Shown: one piece after another, positions 1-8,472 of the stretch
Position numbering within the stretch: position 1 is the first letter of the stretch
How the letters are laid out: every line of letters begins with the position of its first letter
Assembly: GCA_934654775.1 (NCBI GenBank)
Contig: CAKUGR010000008.1
Coordinates: 1 to 64,000, forward strand
Length of the DNA stretch: 64,000 nucleotides
Direction of reading: 5' to 3'
DNA from: an uncultured Collinsella sp.
GTDB lineage: Bacteria > Actinomycetota > Coriobacteriia > Coriobacteriales > Coriobacteriaceae
The notes under the pieces: generated by a model
The model's database searches: none
What the model saw: only the letters and a program-made list of their open reading frames with translations
Told to the model about the DNA's origin: nothing
Program-made: the position numbers and the translations under genes

Positions 1-1176
1 AAGGTGTACTTCACCAACCTGCGCACGCATGCTCGCGAGAGCCAGCTCGACAAGCTCAAGCGCCTCATCCGTCGCGCTGGCATCGAGCAGATTGACTTTG
101 AGAACAAGTTCGTCGCCATCAAGATTCACTTTGGCGAGCTGGGCAACCTGAGCTTTTTGCGCCCCAACTACGCCCGCGCCGTCGCGGACGTCGTGAAGGA
201 GCTGGGCGGCAAGCCTTTCCTTACCGACTGCAACACGCTCTACGTCGGCAGCCGCAAAAATGCGCTCGAGCACATCGACACCGCCTATCAGAACGGCTTC
301 ACCCCGTACGCCACGGGCTGTCAGATCATCATCGCCGACGGCCTCAAGGGTACCGACGAGGCGCTCGTCCCGGTCGAGGGCGGCGAGTACGTGCGCGAGG
401 CAAAGATCGGCCAGGCACTCATGGATGCCGATATCGTGATCAGCCTCACCCATTTTAAGGGCCATGAGCAGGCCGGCTTTGGCGGCGCCATGAAGAACCT
501 GGGCATGGGAGGCGGCAGCCGTGCCGGTAAGATGGAGCAGCATGCCGCCGGCAAGCCGAGCGTCGATACCACCAACTGCGTGGGTTGCCGTGCCTGCGAG
601 CGTATCTGCGCGCACAACGCCGTCTCGTTTGACGACACGCGTGAGCGCGAGCTTGCCAACGGTAGCACCCGCACGGTTCACGTTGCCGCCATCGATCACG
701 ATCGCTGCGTGGGCTGCGGACGCTGCATTGCGGCGTGCAACCAAGACTGCATCAAGCCCGACTATGACGCCGCGGCCGACGTACTCAACTACAAGATCGC
801 CGAGTACACCAAGGCCATCGTCGACGGTCGCCCGAGCTTCCACATCTCGCTCGCCATGGACATTAGCCCCAACTGCGATTGCCATCCCGAGAACGACACG
901 CCCATCGTCAACGACATCGGCATGTTCGCGAGCTTCGACCCGGTTGCCATCGACCAGGCCTGCGCCGATGCCGTCATGGCATCCGAGCCCCTGCCCAACA
1001 CCGAGCTCACCGACAGCGCCGCCAAGATGGAGCACAGCCACGAGCATCTGGAGGGCGAGCAGGCCAAGGATCCCTTCTGCATCACGCATCCCGACACCGA
1101 CTGGCGCTCCTGCATCGCGCACGCCGAGAAGATCGGCCTGGGCACGAGCGAGTACGAGCTCATCGAGGTCAAGTAG
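1..1176 (+). CDS. DUF362 domain protein with two 4Fe-4S clusters (5' partial)
   Basis: The reading frame is open to the left edge (the codon before the first GTG is lysine), so the true start is upstream. Counting from the GTG at position 4, the N-terminal 180 residues are a DUF362 domain. A ferredoxin-like insert follows with two CxxCxxC-type cluster motifs, CVGCRACERIC (about 192-202) and CVGCGRCIAAC (about 235-245). This is the layout of two [4Fe-4S] ferredoxins embedded in DUF362 proteins of anaerobes. The substrate is unknown; a cytoplasmic electron-transfer or redox role is inferred. No signal peptide or membrane segment is visible. A strong hairpin terminator follows 50 bases after the stop. 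Confidence 0.85.
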   Translation, partial: KVYFTNLRTHARESQLDKLKRLIRRAGIEQIDFENKFVAIKIHFGELGNLSFLRPNYARAVADVVKELGGKPFLTDCNTLYVGSRKNALEHIDTAYQNGFTPYATGCQIIIADGLKGTDEALVPVEGGEYVREAKIGQALMDADIVISLTHFKGHEQAGFGGAMKNLGMGGGSRAGKMEQHAAGKPSVDTTNCVGCRACERICAHNAVSFDDTRERELANGSTRTVHVAAIDHDRCVGCGRCIAACNQDCIKPDYDAAADVLNYKIAEYTKAIVDGRPSFHISLAMDISPNCDCHPENDTPIVNDIGMFASFDPVAIDQACADAVMASEPLPNTELTDSAAKMEHSHEHLEGEQAKDPFCITHPDTDWRSCIAHAEKIGLGTSEYELIEVK

Positions 1177-1225
1177 CGCTAGGCTATTGGACAAATCACG
1201 CGCTTTTGTAGCGTAGCTCAAACAT

Positions 1226-1263
1226 AAACCGCCTGCGAGCACGGTGCTTGCAGGCGGTTTTTC
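1226..1263 (+). terminator. Rho-independent terminator of the DUF362 gene
   Basis: A near-perfect GC-rich stem (AACCGCCTGC with GCAGGCGGTT) is followed by a run of five T. It lies just downstream of the TAG at 1174-1176. Confidence 0.85.
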
Positions 1264-1391
1264 GGAAGTATGCGGCAAATTTCGAAAGCGCCGAGCACAC
1301 GGCGTTTTTTGGCAACAAAACCCCTGATAAATTGTTGGTAAAACTGCAGTCTGGTCGGCAGTTCCAGATTTTGCCGCATACTTCCGAAAAA
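1258..1391. repeat. Small inverted-repeat element with 22-bp arms
   Basis: Positions 1258-1279 and 1370-1391 are perfect reverse complements (22 of 22), separated by 90 bp of AT-richer DNA with no gene. The left arm overlaps the T-run of the preceding terminator and the right arm lies 37 bases from the convergent hydrolase gene. It looks like a non-autonomous MITE- or REP-type repeat; it may also act as a bidirectional stop between convergent genes. Confidence 0.65.
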
Positions 1392-1428
1392 AGGGGGGTT
1401 AGATAAATCTCCAGACGCCGCTATTTGC

Positions 1429-2394
1429 CTAGAAATACTTGTCGAGGAAGTCGTTGACCGTGTTCCAGTAGAGCTCGGGATCGACCTGTGCGCTCTTGGC
1501 GTGGGCGGCGCCGTGGATGGTGAGCTTTTGTTTGACCTTGCTGGCGCACGCATCATAGTTTTGGTCGAGCATGCTGTACGGTACGAAGGTATCCTGGTCG
1601 CCGTGGATAAAGAGCATGGGAACCGTTGCACGCTTGAGCTGCTCCACGCTGCTGGCCTCATGAAAGTCGTAGCCTGCACGTACGTTGCACACTAGGTTGG
1701 CCACATCGAGCAAGGGAAAACTGGGCAGGCCAAATACATCCTTGAGCTGAAGGGAAAACTCGTCCCAAACACTCGTATAGCCGCAGTCCTCGATAATGCA
1801 CTTCACGTTTGCCGGCAGAGATTCCCCCGCGACGTCCATGGCGGTTGCTGCACCCATCGACTCGCCAAAGACCAGGATACGCGCCTCGGGGTCAGCCTGA
1901 ACGATTCGCTCGATCCATGCGACGACATCGAGCCGCTCGGGCCAGCCCATGCCGATATAGTCGCCGCCGGAGCGCTCGTGGGCGCGGGCGGCAGGTGCGA
2001 GTACGTTCATGCCGCGGTCATGGAATCGTTTGACGTATCGGGCCATACCGATGGGCTCGTTGGTATATCCATGCAGGCAGACGGCGTAATCGTGGGTGCT
2101 CTCCGACGCGGCAAAATACCAGGCGGCAAGCTCGGTCCCGTCGTCCGCGGTGAGGCTGCTGCTCTCGCGGCGCTCCTTAAACCACGCCCGTGCCTCGGTC
2201 TCCTCGGCATCCATCTGCTCGCCTTTTCCGGCGTCCTTTCCGTCCTGCATCATCTTCATGGTGTATGGCGCCTGGGGGTTCAGGGCAAAGTCGAACAAGA
2301 AGTTGCCGGCAAACCCGAGCAGCGCGACAACAAGCGCCAGCGCAACGACGCCGGCTATCTTCAACTTTCGATAAGAACGTGCGTTTTGAGACAT
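1429..2394 (-). CDS. Membrane-anchored alpha/beta hydrolase
   Basis: 321 residues. One hydrophobic segment (about 12-36) anchors the protein; the rest is an alpha/beta hydrolase outside or at the membrane. The HGYTNEP oxyanion region is at about 108-114 and the nucleophile elbow GESMG at 177-181 (Ser179). An acid is in HGDQDTF (264-270) and a histidine near 298, giving a complete Ser-Asp-His triad. It resembles the Bacillus YqkD/BAAT-type hydrolase group; the substrate is unknown. An AGGAAAG ribosome binding site precedes the ATG. A sigma70 promoter lies upstream at 2445-2473. Confidence 0.8.
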   Translation of the reverse strand: MSQNARSYRKLKIAGVVALALVVALLGFAGNFLFDFALNPQAPYTMKMMQDGKDAGKGEQMDAEETEARAWFKERRESSSLTADDGTELAAWYFAASESTHDYAVCLHGYTNEPIGMARYVKRFHDRGMNVLAPAARAHERSGGDYIGMGWPERLDVVAWIERIVQADPEARILVFGESMGAATAMDVAGESLPANVKCIIEDCGYTSVWDEFSLQLKDVFGLPSFPLLDVANLVCNVRAGYDFHEASSVEQLKRATVPMLFIHGDQDTFVPYSMLDQNYDACASKVKQKLTIHGAAHAKSAQVDPELYWNTVNDFLDKYF

Positions 2395-2444
2395 AAAGAA
2401 GCTTTCCTATAAGATGTTAATACATCAACATTTAATGCAAGCGC

Positions 2445-2473
2445 ATTATGGATGTTCGCCGTTGATGCGTCAA
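2445..2473 (-). promoter_or_regulatory. Sigma70 promoter of the alpha/beta hydrolase gene
   Basis: On the minus strand TTGACG is followed after 17 bases by CATAAT, about 50 bases upstream of the hydrolase ATG. The -35 box overlaps an imperfect palindrome (GTTGA N4 TCAAC, 2461-2474), a possible operator. Confidence 0.65.
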
Positions 2474-2537
2474 CAAGCAAAGAATGGGTAAACAAAGGGT
2501 CACGCAAGGTGCAAATTTCGCACGTACCCAGACGCTT

Positions 2538-2546
2538 TGATATAGT
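2538..2546 (+). promoter_or_regulatory. Extended -10 promoter of the hemolysin III gene
   Basis: TGATATAGT is an extended -10 (TGN plus TATAGT) with no good -35 box. Transcription would begin near 2553, too close to the ATG at 2561, which supports ATG 2582 as the start. Confidence 0.5.
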
Positions 2547-2581
2547 GTTGAGAACTATTTATGTTGGAGGATGTAACCGGC

Positions 2582-3265
2582 ATGTCCGATTCGAGCGACA
2601 GTTCCAAGCCGCGACCTAAGGCCGCGGCCGTTCCGCACTACACGGTGGGCGAGGAGATCATGAACTCCGTCACCCATGGTGTCGGCTGCCTGCTGGGCAT
2701 CGCAGCACTTGTGCTTCTGATTGTGTTCGCCGCCCTGCGTGGCGGCGGCCCGACTCATATGGCCGCAGCAATTGTCTATGGTGTCAGCATCATCCTCGAA
2801 TACCTAGCCTCCACGCTCTACCACGCGATTCAGCCCGAGCGCGCCAAGCGCGTGTTCCGCATTATCGACCACAGCTGCATCTACCTGCTCATTGCGGGCA
2901 GCTATACGCCGTTTTGCCTTATCACGTTGGCAGACGACGGCGGTGCCGCGCTGTTCTTTGCCGTATGGGCCATCGCCATTATTGGCATCGCGCTCGAGTG
3001 CTTTTTGCGCGAGCGCCAGCCGCACTGGGTAAGCGGCCTGGTCTATCTGCTGATGGGCTGGCTCGTCGTCTTTAAGCTGCCCGAGCTCGTGTCACTGCTC
3101 AACCCCGTCGCGTTGGCGCTGCTCGCCGTCGGCGGCGTGTGCTACACCGTGGGCGTGCCGTTCTACATCGCCAAAAACGTGCGCTACCTGCACAGCGTGT
3201 TTCACCTGTGGGTGCTCGCCGGCAGCATCTTCCAGTTCATGGCGGTGATCCTCTTCGTAATCTAG
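2582..3265 (+). CDS. Hemolysin III family membrane protein
   Basis: 227 residues from ATG 2582, chosen because GGAGG lies 11 bases upstream; an in-frame ATG at 2561 has no ribosome binding site. Seven hydrophobic segments follow a short polar N-terminus. Family residues are visible: a histidine in NSVTHGVG, STLYHA in the second helix, DHSCIYLLIAGSYTPF and the C-terminal HSVFHLW. These histidines form the proposed metal site of the hemolysin III/PAQR superfamily. The bacterial function is not established; membrane or metal-linked hydrolase roles have been proposed. It is probably monocistronic or loosely linked to the TlyC-type gene 114 bases downstream. Confidence 0.85.
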   Translation: MSDSSDSSKPRPKAAAVPHYTVGEEIMNSVTHGVGCLLGIAALVLLIVFAALRGGGPTHMAAAIVYGVSIILEYLASTLYHAIQPERAKRVFRIIDHSCIYLLIAGSYTPFCLITLADDGGAALFFAVWAIAIIGIALECFLRERQPHWVSGLVYLLMGWLVVFKLPELVSLLNPVALALLAVGGVCYTVGVPFYIAKNVRYLHSVFHLWVLAGSIFQFMAVILFVI

Positions 3266-3379
3266 CGACCGCGCCTGCGCCCGCGGATCCATCCGGACAA
3301 CCGCTGGGCGCAATTGCCCTATCCGCCCTCAACGTTTGTTACCTAACATCCCGAATCTTGGAGGTTCGAGAAACTCCCG

Positions 3380-4753
3380 ATGGACATAACCATCTCCCTT
3401 ATCACCACCCTCGTTCTGACCCTCATCAACGGCTACTTCTCCATGTCCGAGATGGCCCTCACCACGGCCAAACGCGCCGTGCTGGAGCACGAGGCCGAGG
3501 AGGGCGACAAACGCGCCGAGCGCGCCATTAAGCTGGCCGCCGACTCCGACCAGCTGCTGGCCACCATCCAGGTCGCCATCACGCTCGTGGGTTTCGCCTC
3601 ATCCGCCGTTGCCTCGACGAGCCTGTCCGACCCGCTCGCCACGTGGCTCATGAGCTTTGGCATCGCGCCGCTTTCCGCCATCGCGCGCGGCCTGGCGCCG
3701 GTCATCATCACCGTCGCGGTCGCCTTCGTGTCCATCGTGATCGGCGAGCTCGTGCCCAAGCGCATCGGCCTCGCCAACGCCGAAGGTGTATCCAAGCAGG
3801 TCGTGGGGCCGCTCTCCGTGTTCCAAAAGATCGCCCGTCCGCTCGTGTGGCTGACCGGCGCTTGCTCCGACGGCCTGGCTCGCATCCTGCGCATCAAGAG
3901 CGCCGATGACCGCCAGAACGTCTCGGAGGAAGAGATCAAGTACATGGTCTCGGAGCAGGACGACCTGCTCGACGAGGAAAAGCGTATGATCCACGAGATC
4001 TTCGACCTGGGCGACACCGTGGCTCGCGAGGTCATGGTGCCGCGCGTGGACACCACCATGTGCGAGGACGACGAGACGGTTGCCCATGTGCTATCCACCA
4101 TGCGCCAAACCGGCTTTAGCCGCATCCCCGTCTATCACGAGGACCCCGACAACGTCGCGGGCATCGCGCACATCAAGGACCTGATCCAGCCCGCGCTCGA
4201 CGGCAAGGGCGACCAGCCCATCGCCGATTACCTGCGCGACGCCACCTTTGTGCCCGATACCAAGGACATCCTGCCGCTGCTGTCCGAGATGCAGACCTCG
4301 CACGACCAGATCGTGGTCGTCGTGGACGAGTACGGCGGCACGGCCGGCATCATTACCATCGAGGACATCGTCGAGGAGATCGTCGGCGAGATCGAGGACG
4401 AGTTCGACCCCGACAACAAGTACCTCACGCGCCTTTCGCGCCGCGAGTGGCTCGTCGATGGGCGTTTTTCGTGCGATGACGCGATTGAGCTTGGTTGGCC
4501 GCTCGAGGAAAGCGATGATTATGAGACCATCGCCGGCTGGATTTTGGAGCTTTGCGACTCGGTGCCCGACATCGGAGAGGTGTTTGAGGTTGCGGGGTAC
4601 AAGTTTAAGGTGCAGTCGATGCGTGGCCAGCGCATCTCGCTCATTCGCGTGATCGCTCCGGCCGAAACCGATAAGAAGGATTCCGAGTCCGCGGCGGACG
4701 AGCCGGCGGCGTCGGGTGCGGATACTGCGATTCCGCACGACGGCGACGAGTAG
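3380..4753 (+). CDS. CNNM/CBS/CorC-type membrane protein (TlyC/HlyC family)
   Basis: 457 residues. An N-terminal DUF21/CNNM transmembrane domain covers about 1-190 (starting with hydrophobic MDITISLITTLVLTLINGYF). A CBS pair spans about 205-330, including EVMVPRVD and DEYGGTAGIITIEDIVEEIV, and a CorC/HlyC domain spans about 345-430, followed by an acidic tail. Such proteins are implicated in Mg2+/Co2+ efflux or its regulation rather than true haemolysis. GGAGG lies about 16 bases upstream of the ATG, a long spacing. The next gene begins 24 bases after the stop, so the two are probably cotranscribed. Confidence 0.88.
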   Translation: MDITISLITTLVLTLINGYFSMSEMALTTAKRAVLEHEAEEGDKRAERAIKLAADSDQLLATIQVAITLVGFASSAVASTSLSDPLATWLMSFGIAPLSAIARGLAPVIITVAVAFVSIVIGELVPKRIGLANAEGVSKQVVGPLSVFQKIARPLVWLTGACSDGLARILRIKSADDRQNVSEEEIKYMVSEQDDLLDEEKRMIHEIFDLGDTVAREVMVPRVDTTMCEDDETVAHVLSTMRQTGFSRIPVYHEDPDNVAGIAHIKDLIQPALDGKGDQPIADYLRDATFVPDTKDILPLLSEMQTSHDQIVVVVDEYGGTAGIITIEDIVEEIVGEIEDEFDPDNKYLTRLSRREWLVDGRFSCDDAIELGWPLEESDDYETIAGWILELCDSVPDIGEVFEVAGYKFKVQSMRGQRISLIRVIAPAETDKKDSESAADEPAASGADTAIPHDGDE

Positions 4754-4777
4754 GACAAGGACGAGTAGGGGAGAGTT

Positions 4778-5611
4778 ATGGCAGGCCTGTTCAACATCCT
4801 TAAGGTCACCGTCAGCGAGGACAAGATCTGCGCGCATGTGCTGGTGAACCCCGGCATGCCGCTTATGACCTCGGAGGATATCGAGGCCACGGCGCGCGTG
4901 TACTATCTGGTGCCGGCGATTGCCAAGCATCTGTGCCTGGGCGATTCCGGCCGCGAGTTCCAGGATTGCATGGGTCAGACCGAGCTCTGCCACCTGCTGG
5001 AGCACGTGACAGTCGAGCTCATGAACGAGACCGGTCTTGCCGGCAGCATCTCGTGCGGTCGCACGCGCGTGAGCGAGCATGACGAGCGTGTCTTTGAGGT
5101 TGAGCTTTCGTGCCCCGACGACGCGTTGGCCATTGGCGCGCTGTCGTCGGCGACCTTTATGATGGACTGGGCGTACCTGCATGCCGATCAGCCGGCTCCC
5201 GATGTGGAGGGCACGGTCGCGGGCCTGCGCAACCTGGTGCTGGGCATGCGTGCCGAGGCCGAGGGCAAGGATCCGCACGAGGCCGTCGCCGCTGCGAACG
5301 GCGAGGACGTGGCCGAGGATGCGGTCGAGGGCGACGCTCCTGCCGACGCTGACGTCGAGCCTGTCGTCGATGCCACCGCCGAGCCTGTTTCCGCCGAGCC
5401 CCAAGGCGTCCCGAGCTTTGACGATGAGCCGCAGATGCCAATCGACACCGAGGGTGCGGTCGCCGAGAACCACGAGGCCCCCGCGGCCGTCTTTGGCGGT
5501 GCGGCAACGGCTCCGTCCGGCTCGGCGCACGAGGGCAACCTGCCGCTCGTTGATGGCGCCGGCGAGGATCCGGCCGCCACGGCCGCCATGCCGGCTATGC
5601 CGCAGGAGTAG
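4778..5611 (+). CDS. Stand-alone protein resembling the cyanophycin synthetase N-terminal domain
   Basis: 277 residues, GGGGAGAG ribosome binding site. Residues 1-155 are a compact domain with HLLEHVTVEL (72-81) and CGRTR (93-97). These correspond in order and spacing to the EHV-ELQ and GRTR segments of the N-terminal domain of cyanophycin synthetase CphA. The ATP-grasp and Mur-ligase domains of CphA are absent, so it cannot be a synthetase. The last 110 residues are Ala/Glu/Pro-rich, acidic and probably disordered. Similarity was judged by eye only, so the call is an inference. It follows the TlyC-type gene closely. The function is unknown; binding of a charged polymer or peptide is one possibility. 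Confidence 0.5.
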   Translation: MAGLFNILKVTVSEDKICAHVLVNPGMPLMTSEDIEATARVYYLVPAIAKHLCLGDSGREFQDCMGQTELCHLLEHVTVELMNETGLAGSISCGRTRVSEHDERVFEVELSCPDDALAIGALSSATFMMDWAYLHADQPAPDVEGTVAGLRNLVLGMRAEAEGKDPHEAVAAANGEDVAEDAVEGDAPADADVEPVVDATAEPVSAEPQGVPSFDDEPQMPIDTEGAVAENHEAPAAVFGGAATAPSGSAHEGNLPLVDGAGEDPAATAAMPAMPQE

Positions 5612-5690
5612 GCTCACTCGCTTATCACCATCATGTACCTGCGCTTTTACCGTACGCAGATGAGCGCGACGGCAAGTGTTGCGCTGCGGG

Positions 5691-5696
5691 TATAAT
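5691..5696 (+). promoter_or_regulatory. -10 box (TATAAT) of the YtxH/PRC operon
   Basis: A consensus TATAAT lies about 50 bases upstream of the YtxH gene start. A weak -35-like GCGACG lies 20 bases upstream. Confidence 0.55.
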
Positions 5697-5747
5697 GGAC
5701 AGCATTCAAACGGTGGGCATCGAGGTGCCCGCAGGAGAGGAATGATC

Positions 5748-6137
5748 ATGGGAAAGACTTTCAGCTTTGTCTCCGGTGCGCTCTTTGGTGCTGCTGCCGG
5801 CGCTATCATCGGCGTTGCCCTGGCCCCGCGCTCGGGTGCCGAGACCCGCGCCATGGCTGCCGATATCGCCAACGACGCCTGGGACAACATGCGTGACACC
5901 TACGAGCACAGTGCCGAGGAGGCCCGTGCCGCGGTCAACGACTTTGGTCCGATGGTCGACGCCAAGACCGATGACCTGCGCGCCAAGGTCGACCTGGCCC
6001 GCGAGCGCATGGACCAGCTGCGCGAGCAGCTCAACGACGCCATCTCGGGCGGCAACGTAACGCCCGCTGCCGACGTCGTGGTCGAGAACGCCACCGAGGC
6101 CGATACCGAGGCCACGGAGCCCTCGACCGAGGCATAA
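5748..6137 (+). CDS. YtxH-like small membrane protein
   Basis: 129 residues from ATG 5748, which has AGGAGAGG at the best distance (7 bases); an ATG six bases upstream is too close to it. The N-terminus carries one glycine/alanine-rich hydrophobic segment (about 6-25) ending APRSGAETR, the hallmark of YtxH-type proteins. A long amphipathic, probably coiled-coil stretch (35-95) and an acidic tail follow. YtxH proteins are general-stress-related envelope proteins of unknown mechanism. Its TAA overlaps the ATG of the next gene (TAATG), indicating translational coupling. Confidence 0.75.
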   Translation: MGKTFSFVSGALFGAAAGAIIGVALAPRSGAETRAMAADIANDAWDNMRDTYEHSAEEARAAVNDFGPMVDAKTDDLRAKVDLARERMDQLREQLNDAISGGNVTPAADVVVENATEADTEATEPSTEA

Positions 6138-6892
6138 TGCGCGCAGGGGATTTTGTCGGCGTCAAGGTTTATCGCAAGCCTGCCGAAGACAAGCGCACCA
6201 AAAAGGACGGCACGCCGCGCAGCCCCAAAAAGCTCGGCAAGATTCACTTTCCCGTCTTTACCCCGGGCGGCACGCGCGTGGTGGGCTTTATGGTCCGCCA
6301 GTCCGATATCGCGGGCATGATCGAGCGTCCCGACCGCTTTGTGGCGCTCGATGCCATTGGCGTCTATGAGGGCGCTGTCGCGGTCGACGACGTCAAGGAC
6401 ACCTATGATGCCGCCGCGGCCAAGCGCCTCGATATCAACCTGGACGATTGCATCATCTGGGTCGGCATGGACGTGCGCACGGAATCGGGCGACGTCGTGG
6501 GCTATTGCTCGGACGTTGAGTTTAAGCCGCGCTCGGGTATCGTGCAGGCGTTCTATGTGACCGCCGGCGCCGCTTCGAGCATGCTGGTGGGCGACACGCA
6601 GGTGCCGCCGACGATGCTGCGCGGCTACGAGAACGGCGCGATGATCGTTTCGGACGAGGTCAAGGCGCTCGGGTATTCGGGCGGTGCGGCCGCCAAGGCT
6701 GCCGAGGCCAGTGTCGTGGTGGGCGATAAGGTCAAAAAGGGCGCCAAGGTGCTCGATGACAAGGGATCGGTTGCCGTGGACAAGGGCAGCCGCGCGCTGG
6801 GCAAGCAACTCGGCAAGACGCGCGGCATGTTCAAGGCCTTTAAGGACGAATATCAAAAGGCGAGCGGGGGCTCGTCAAAAGCTAGCAAATAG
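6137..6892 (+). CDS. PRC-barrel domain protein
   Basis: 251 residues, start overlapping the YtxH stop by one base. The N-terminal two thirds look like two PRC-barrel segments, with VVGFMVRQSDIAGMI and a second strand set around DVVGYCSDVEFKPRSG. The C-terminal 70 residues are lysine-rich and helical. PRC-barrel proteins bind proteins or RNA; no enzyme motif is seen. Coupling to YtxH suggests a common envelope-associated role. A GC-rich hairpin (6914-6943) follows. Confidence 0.7.
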   Translation: MRAGDFVGVKVYRKPAEDKRTKKDGTPRSPKKLGKIHFPVFTPGGTRVVGFMVRQSDIAGMIERPDRFVALDAIGVYEGAVAVDDVKDTYDAAAAKRLDINLDDCIIWVGMDVRTESGDVVGYCSDVEFKPRSGIVQAFYVTAGAASSMLVGDTQVPPTMLRGYENGAMIVSDEVKALGYSGGAAAKAAEASVVVGDKVKKGAKVLDDKGSVAVDKGSRALGKQLGKTRGMFKAFKDEYQKASGGSSKASK

Positions 6893-6913
6893 CGACGTAC
6901 CAAATGATGGGAG

Positions 6914-6943
6914 GCGAGCCGGAGACAAGTTGCTCCGGCTCGC
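6914..6943 (+). terminator. Probable terminator after the PRC-barrel gene
   Basis: An 11-bp perfect stem (GCGAGCCGGAG with CTCCGGCTCGC) has an 8-base loop and a weak T-rich tail (TGTGTTT). Confidence 0.6.
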
Positions 6944-6964
6944 TGTGTTTATGGGGGAGGGCAC

Positions 6965-8371
6965 ATGCGCCAAAACGGATCCAACTTAAACGGGCGCTCC
7001 GGTGCGCGTCCGACGGCTCGCCGCGACTTGGGGCAGCTGCCCAGCGGTCAGCGTCGACGTCGCCGTAAGCCCGGCGCGGTGTACCTCAACCATAGCCGCG
7101 GGTTTAGCGACCGCAGCGCGCGCATTGGCAACGGACGCACGCCGCGCCGGCCGTCCCGTCTGCCCTATGCGCTCATCGCCGTGGGCTGCGCGCTCGTGCT
7201 GTTTATCGCTGCCGTCGTGGGCTACGTCAACCGCAGCGTGGACGTGGAGCTCAACGGGCAAAAGACCGCGGTGCGCGTGGGTTCTACGCTCCAGAACCTT
7301 ATCGACGACCAAAGCCTGACCGAAACGTACGATGCCGGCGACCTGCTGGCCGTCGACGATAGCGTGCTCAAGCGCCATGGCGGCGAAAAGCTGTCGGTGA
7401 AGGTTGACGGTAAGCGCGTGAAGCAGGGCAAATGGGATAGTCGCGAGCTTACGGGCGGCGAGAAAGTGACGGTCAAGGACGGCCACAACACCTACGAGAA
7501 GCACGAGGTCCAGGCCACGACCATCGAGCCCAAACTGACGGTCGAGGGCACGGGTGCCATTGAGTATGTCAAAACCTGGGGCGTCCAGGGCCGCTCCGAG
7601 GTGTGGGTAGGCGAGCAGTCGGGTAAAACGCAGGACCGCGGCGAGGTGGTGCCCGCCACCGACTGCGTAGTCGAGTGCGCAAGCGTAGCGCCCAAGGGCA
7701 ACGAAAAGTATGTGGCCCTGACGTTTGACGAGGGCCCGAGTGGCGCGACCAAGCAGATCTTGCAGGTGCTCAAGGAGAAAGGCGTGAGCGCTACGTTCTT
7801 CCTTTCGGGTGATGCCGCCGAAGCCTCGCCCGCTACCGCCAAGGCGATTGTCGATGCCGGGTGCGAGATCGGCTCCAACAGTTACAGCGATGATTCGCTC
7901 AAGGGCGAGGACCGCGAAACGGTGCGCAATCAGATCTCGAAGGGCACCGAGGCGATTAAGTCGGCGACCGGCGTTAAGACGATGCTGTTGCGTGCCCCCT
8001 ACGCCGCGTTTGACGAGCAAAACTGGATTGATGCGATGGACCTGGTGTCCGCCGTGGTTTCGTGGAATATCGATTCGGGTGACTGGCTGCTCAACGGCGC
8101 TGACGAGCAAGTATCGACCGTGCTCGACTCGGTGACGCCGGGCAATATTGTGCTGCTCACCGATAGCGATGAGTGCGCCGAGCAGACGCTCGAGGCGCTG
8201 CCGCAGATTATCGATGGCCTTGTTGCCGACGGCTACAAGATTGTGACACTGAGCGACCTGGTCAAGACGGACACGTCGCTCAGCAAAAAGCTCACCTCGC
8301 TCACGAAGGTTTCCATGCCCAAAAACGCCGTGTTCCCCCAACTCCCCGAGGACGATGACACCACAGAGTAG
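6965..8371 (+). CDS. Membrane-anchored polysaccharide deacetylase homologue, probably inactive
   Basis: 468 residues, GGGGGAGG ribosome binding site. An arginine-rich cytoplasmic tail (1-66), one transmembrane helix (about 67-88), a beta-rich linker domain (about 90-230) and a NodB-type domain (about 247-435) are visible. NodB motif 1 is TFDEGP (253-258) instead of TFDDGP. The metal-binding HxxxH motif is replaced by SNSYSDD (304-310). RAPY (343-346) and NIDSGDW (368-374) are kept. The last motif reads LLTD (397-400) instead of LxHD. Both zinc histidines and the distal histidine are missing, so deacetylase activity is unlikely. A carbohydrate- or peptidoglycan-binding surface role is inferred. 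Confidence 0.75.
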   Translation: MRQNGSNLNGRSGARPTARRDLGQLPSGQRRRRRKPGAVYLNHSRGFSDRSARIGNGRTPRRPSRLPYALIAVGCALVLFIAAVVGYVNRSVDVELNGQKTAVRVGSTLQNLIDDQSLTETYDAGDLLAVDDSVLKRHGGEKLSVKVDGKRVKQGKWDSRELTGGEKVTVKDGHNTYEKHEVQATTIEPKLTVEGTGAIEYVKTWGVQGRSEVWVGEQSGKTQDRGEVVPATDCVVECASVAPKGNEKYVALTFDEGPSGATKQILQVLKEKGVSATFFLSGDAAEASPATAKAIVDAGCEIGSNSYSDDSLKGEDRETVRNQISKGTEAIKSATGVKTMLLRAPYAAFDEQNWIDAMDLVSAVVSWNIDSGDWLLNGADEQVSTVLDSVTPGNIVLLTDSDECAEQTLEALPQIIDGLVADGYKIVTLSDLVKTDTSLSKKLTSLTKVSMPKNAVFPQLPEDDDTTE

Positions 8372-8472
8372 ATCAACCGTGTCAGTCCAGCCCTATGTCA
8401 CGGATGCGTCAGCGTTTGGTATGCCTGCGATGTGCAGCGCATAAATTCGGTGCCGCAGGGCGATGCTGATGC

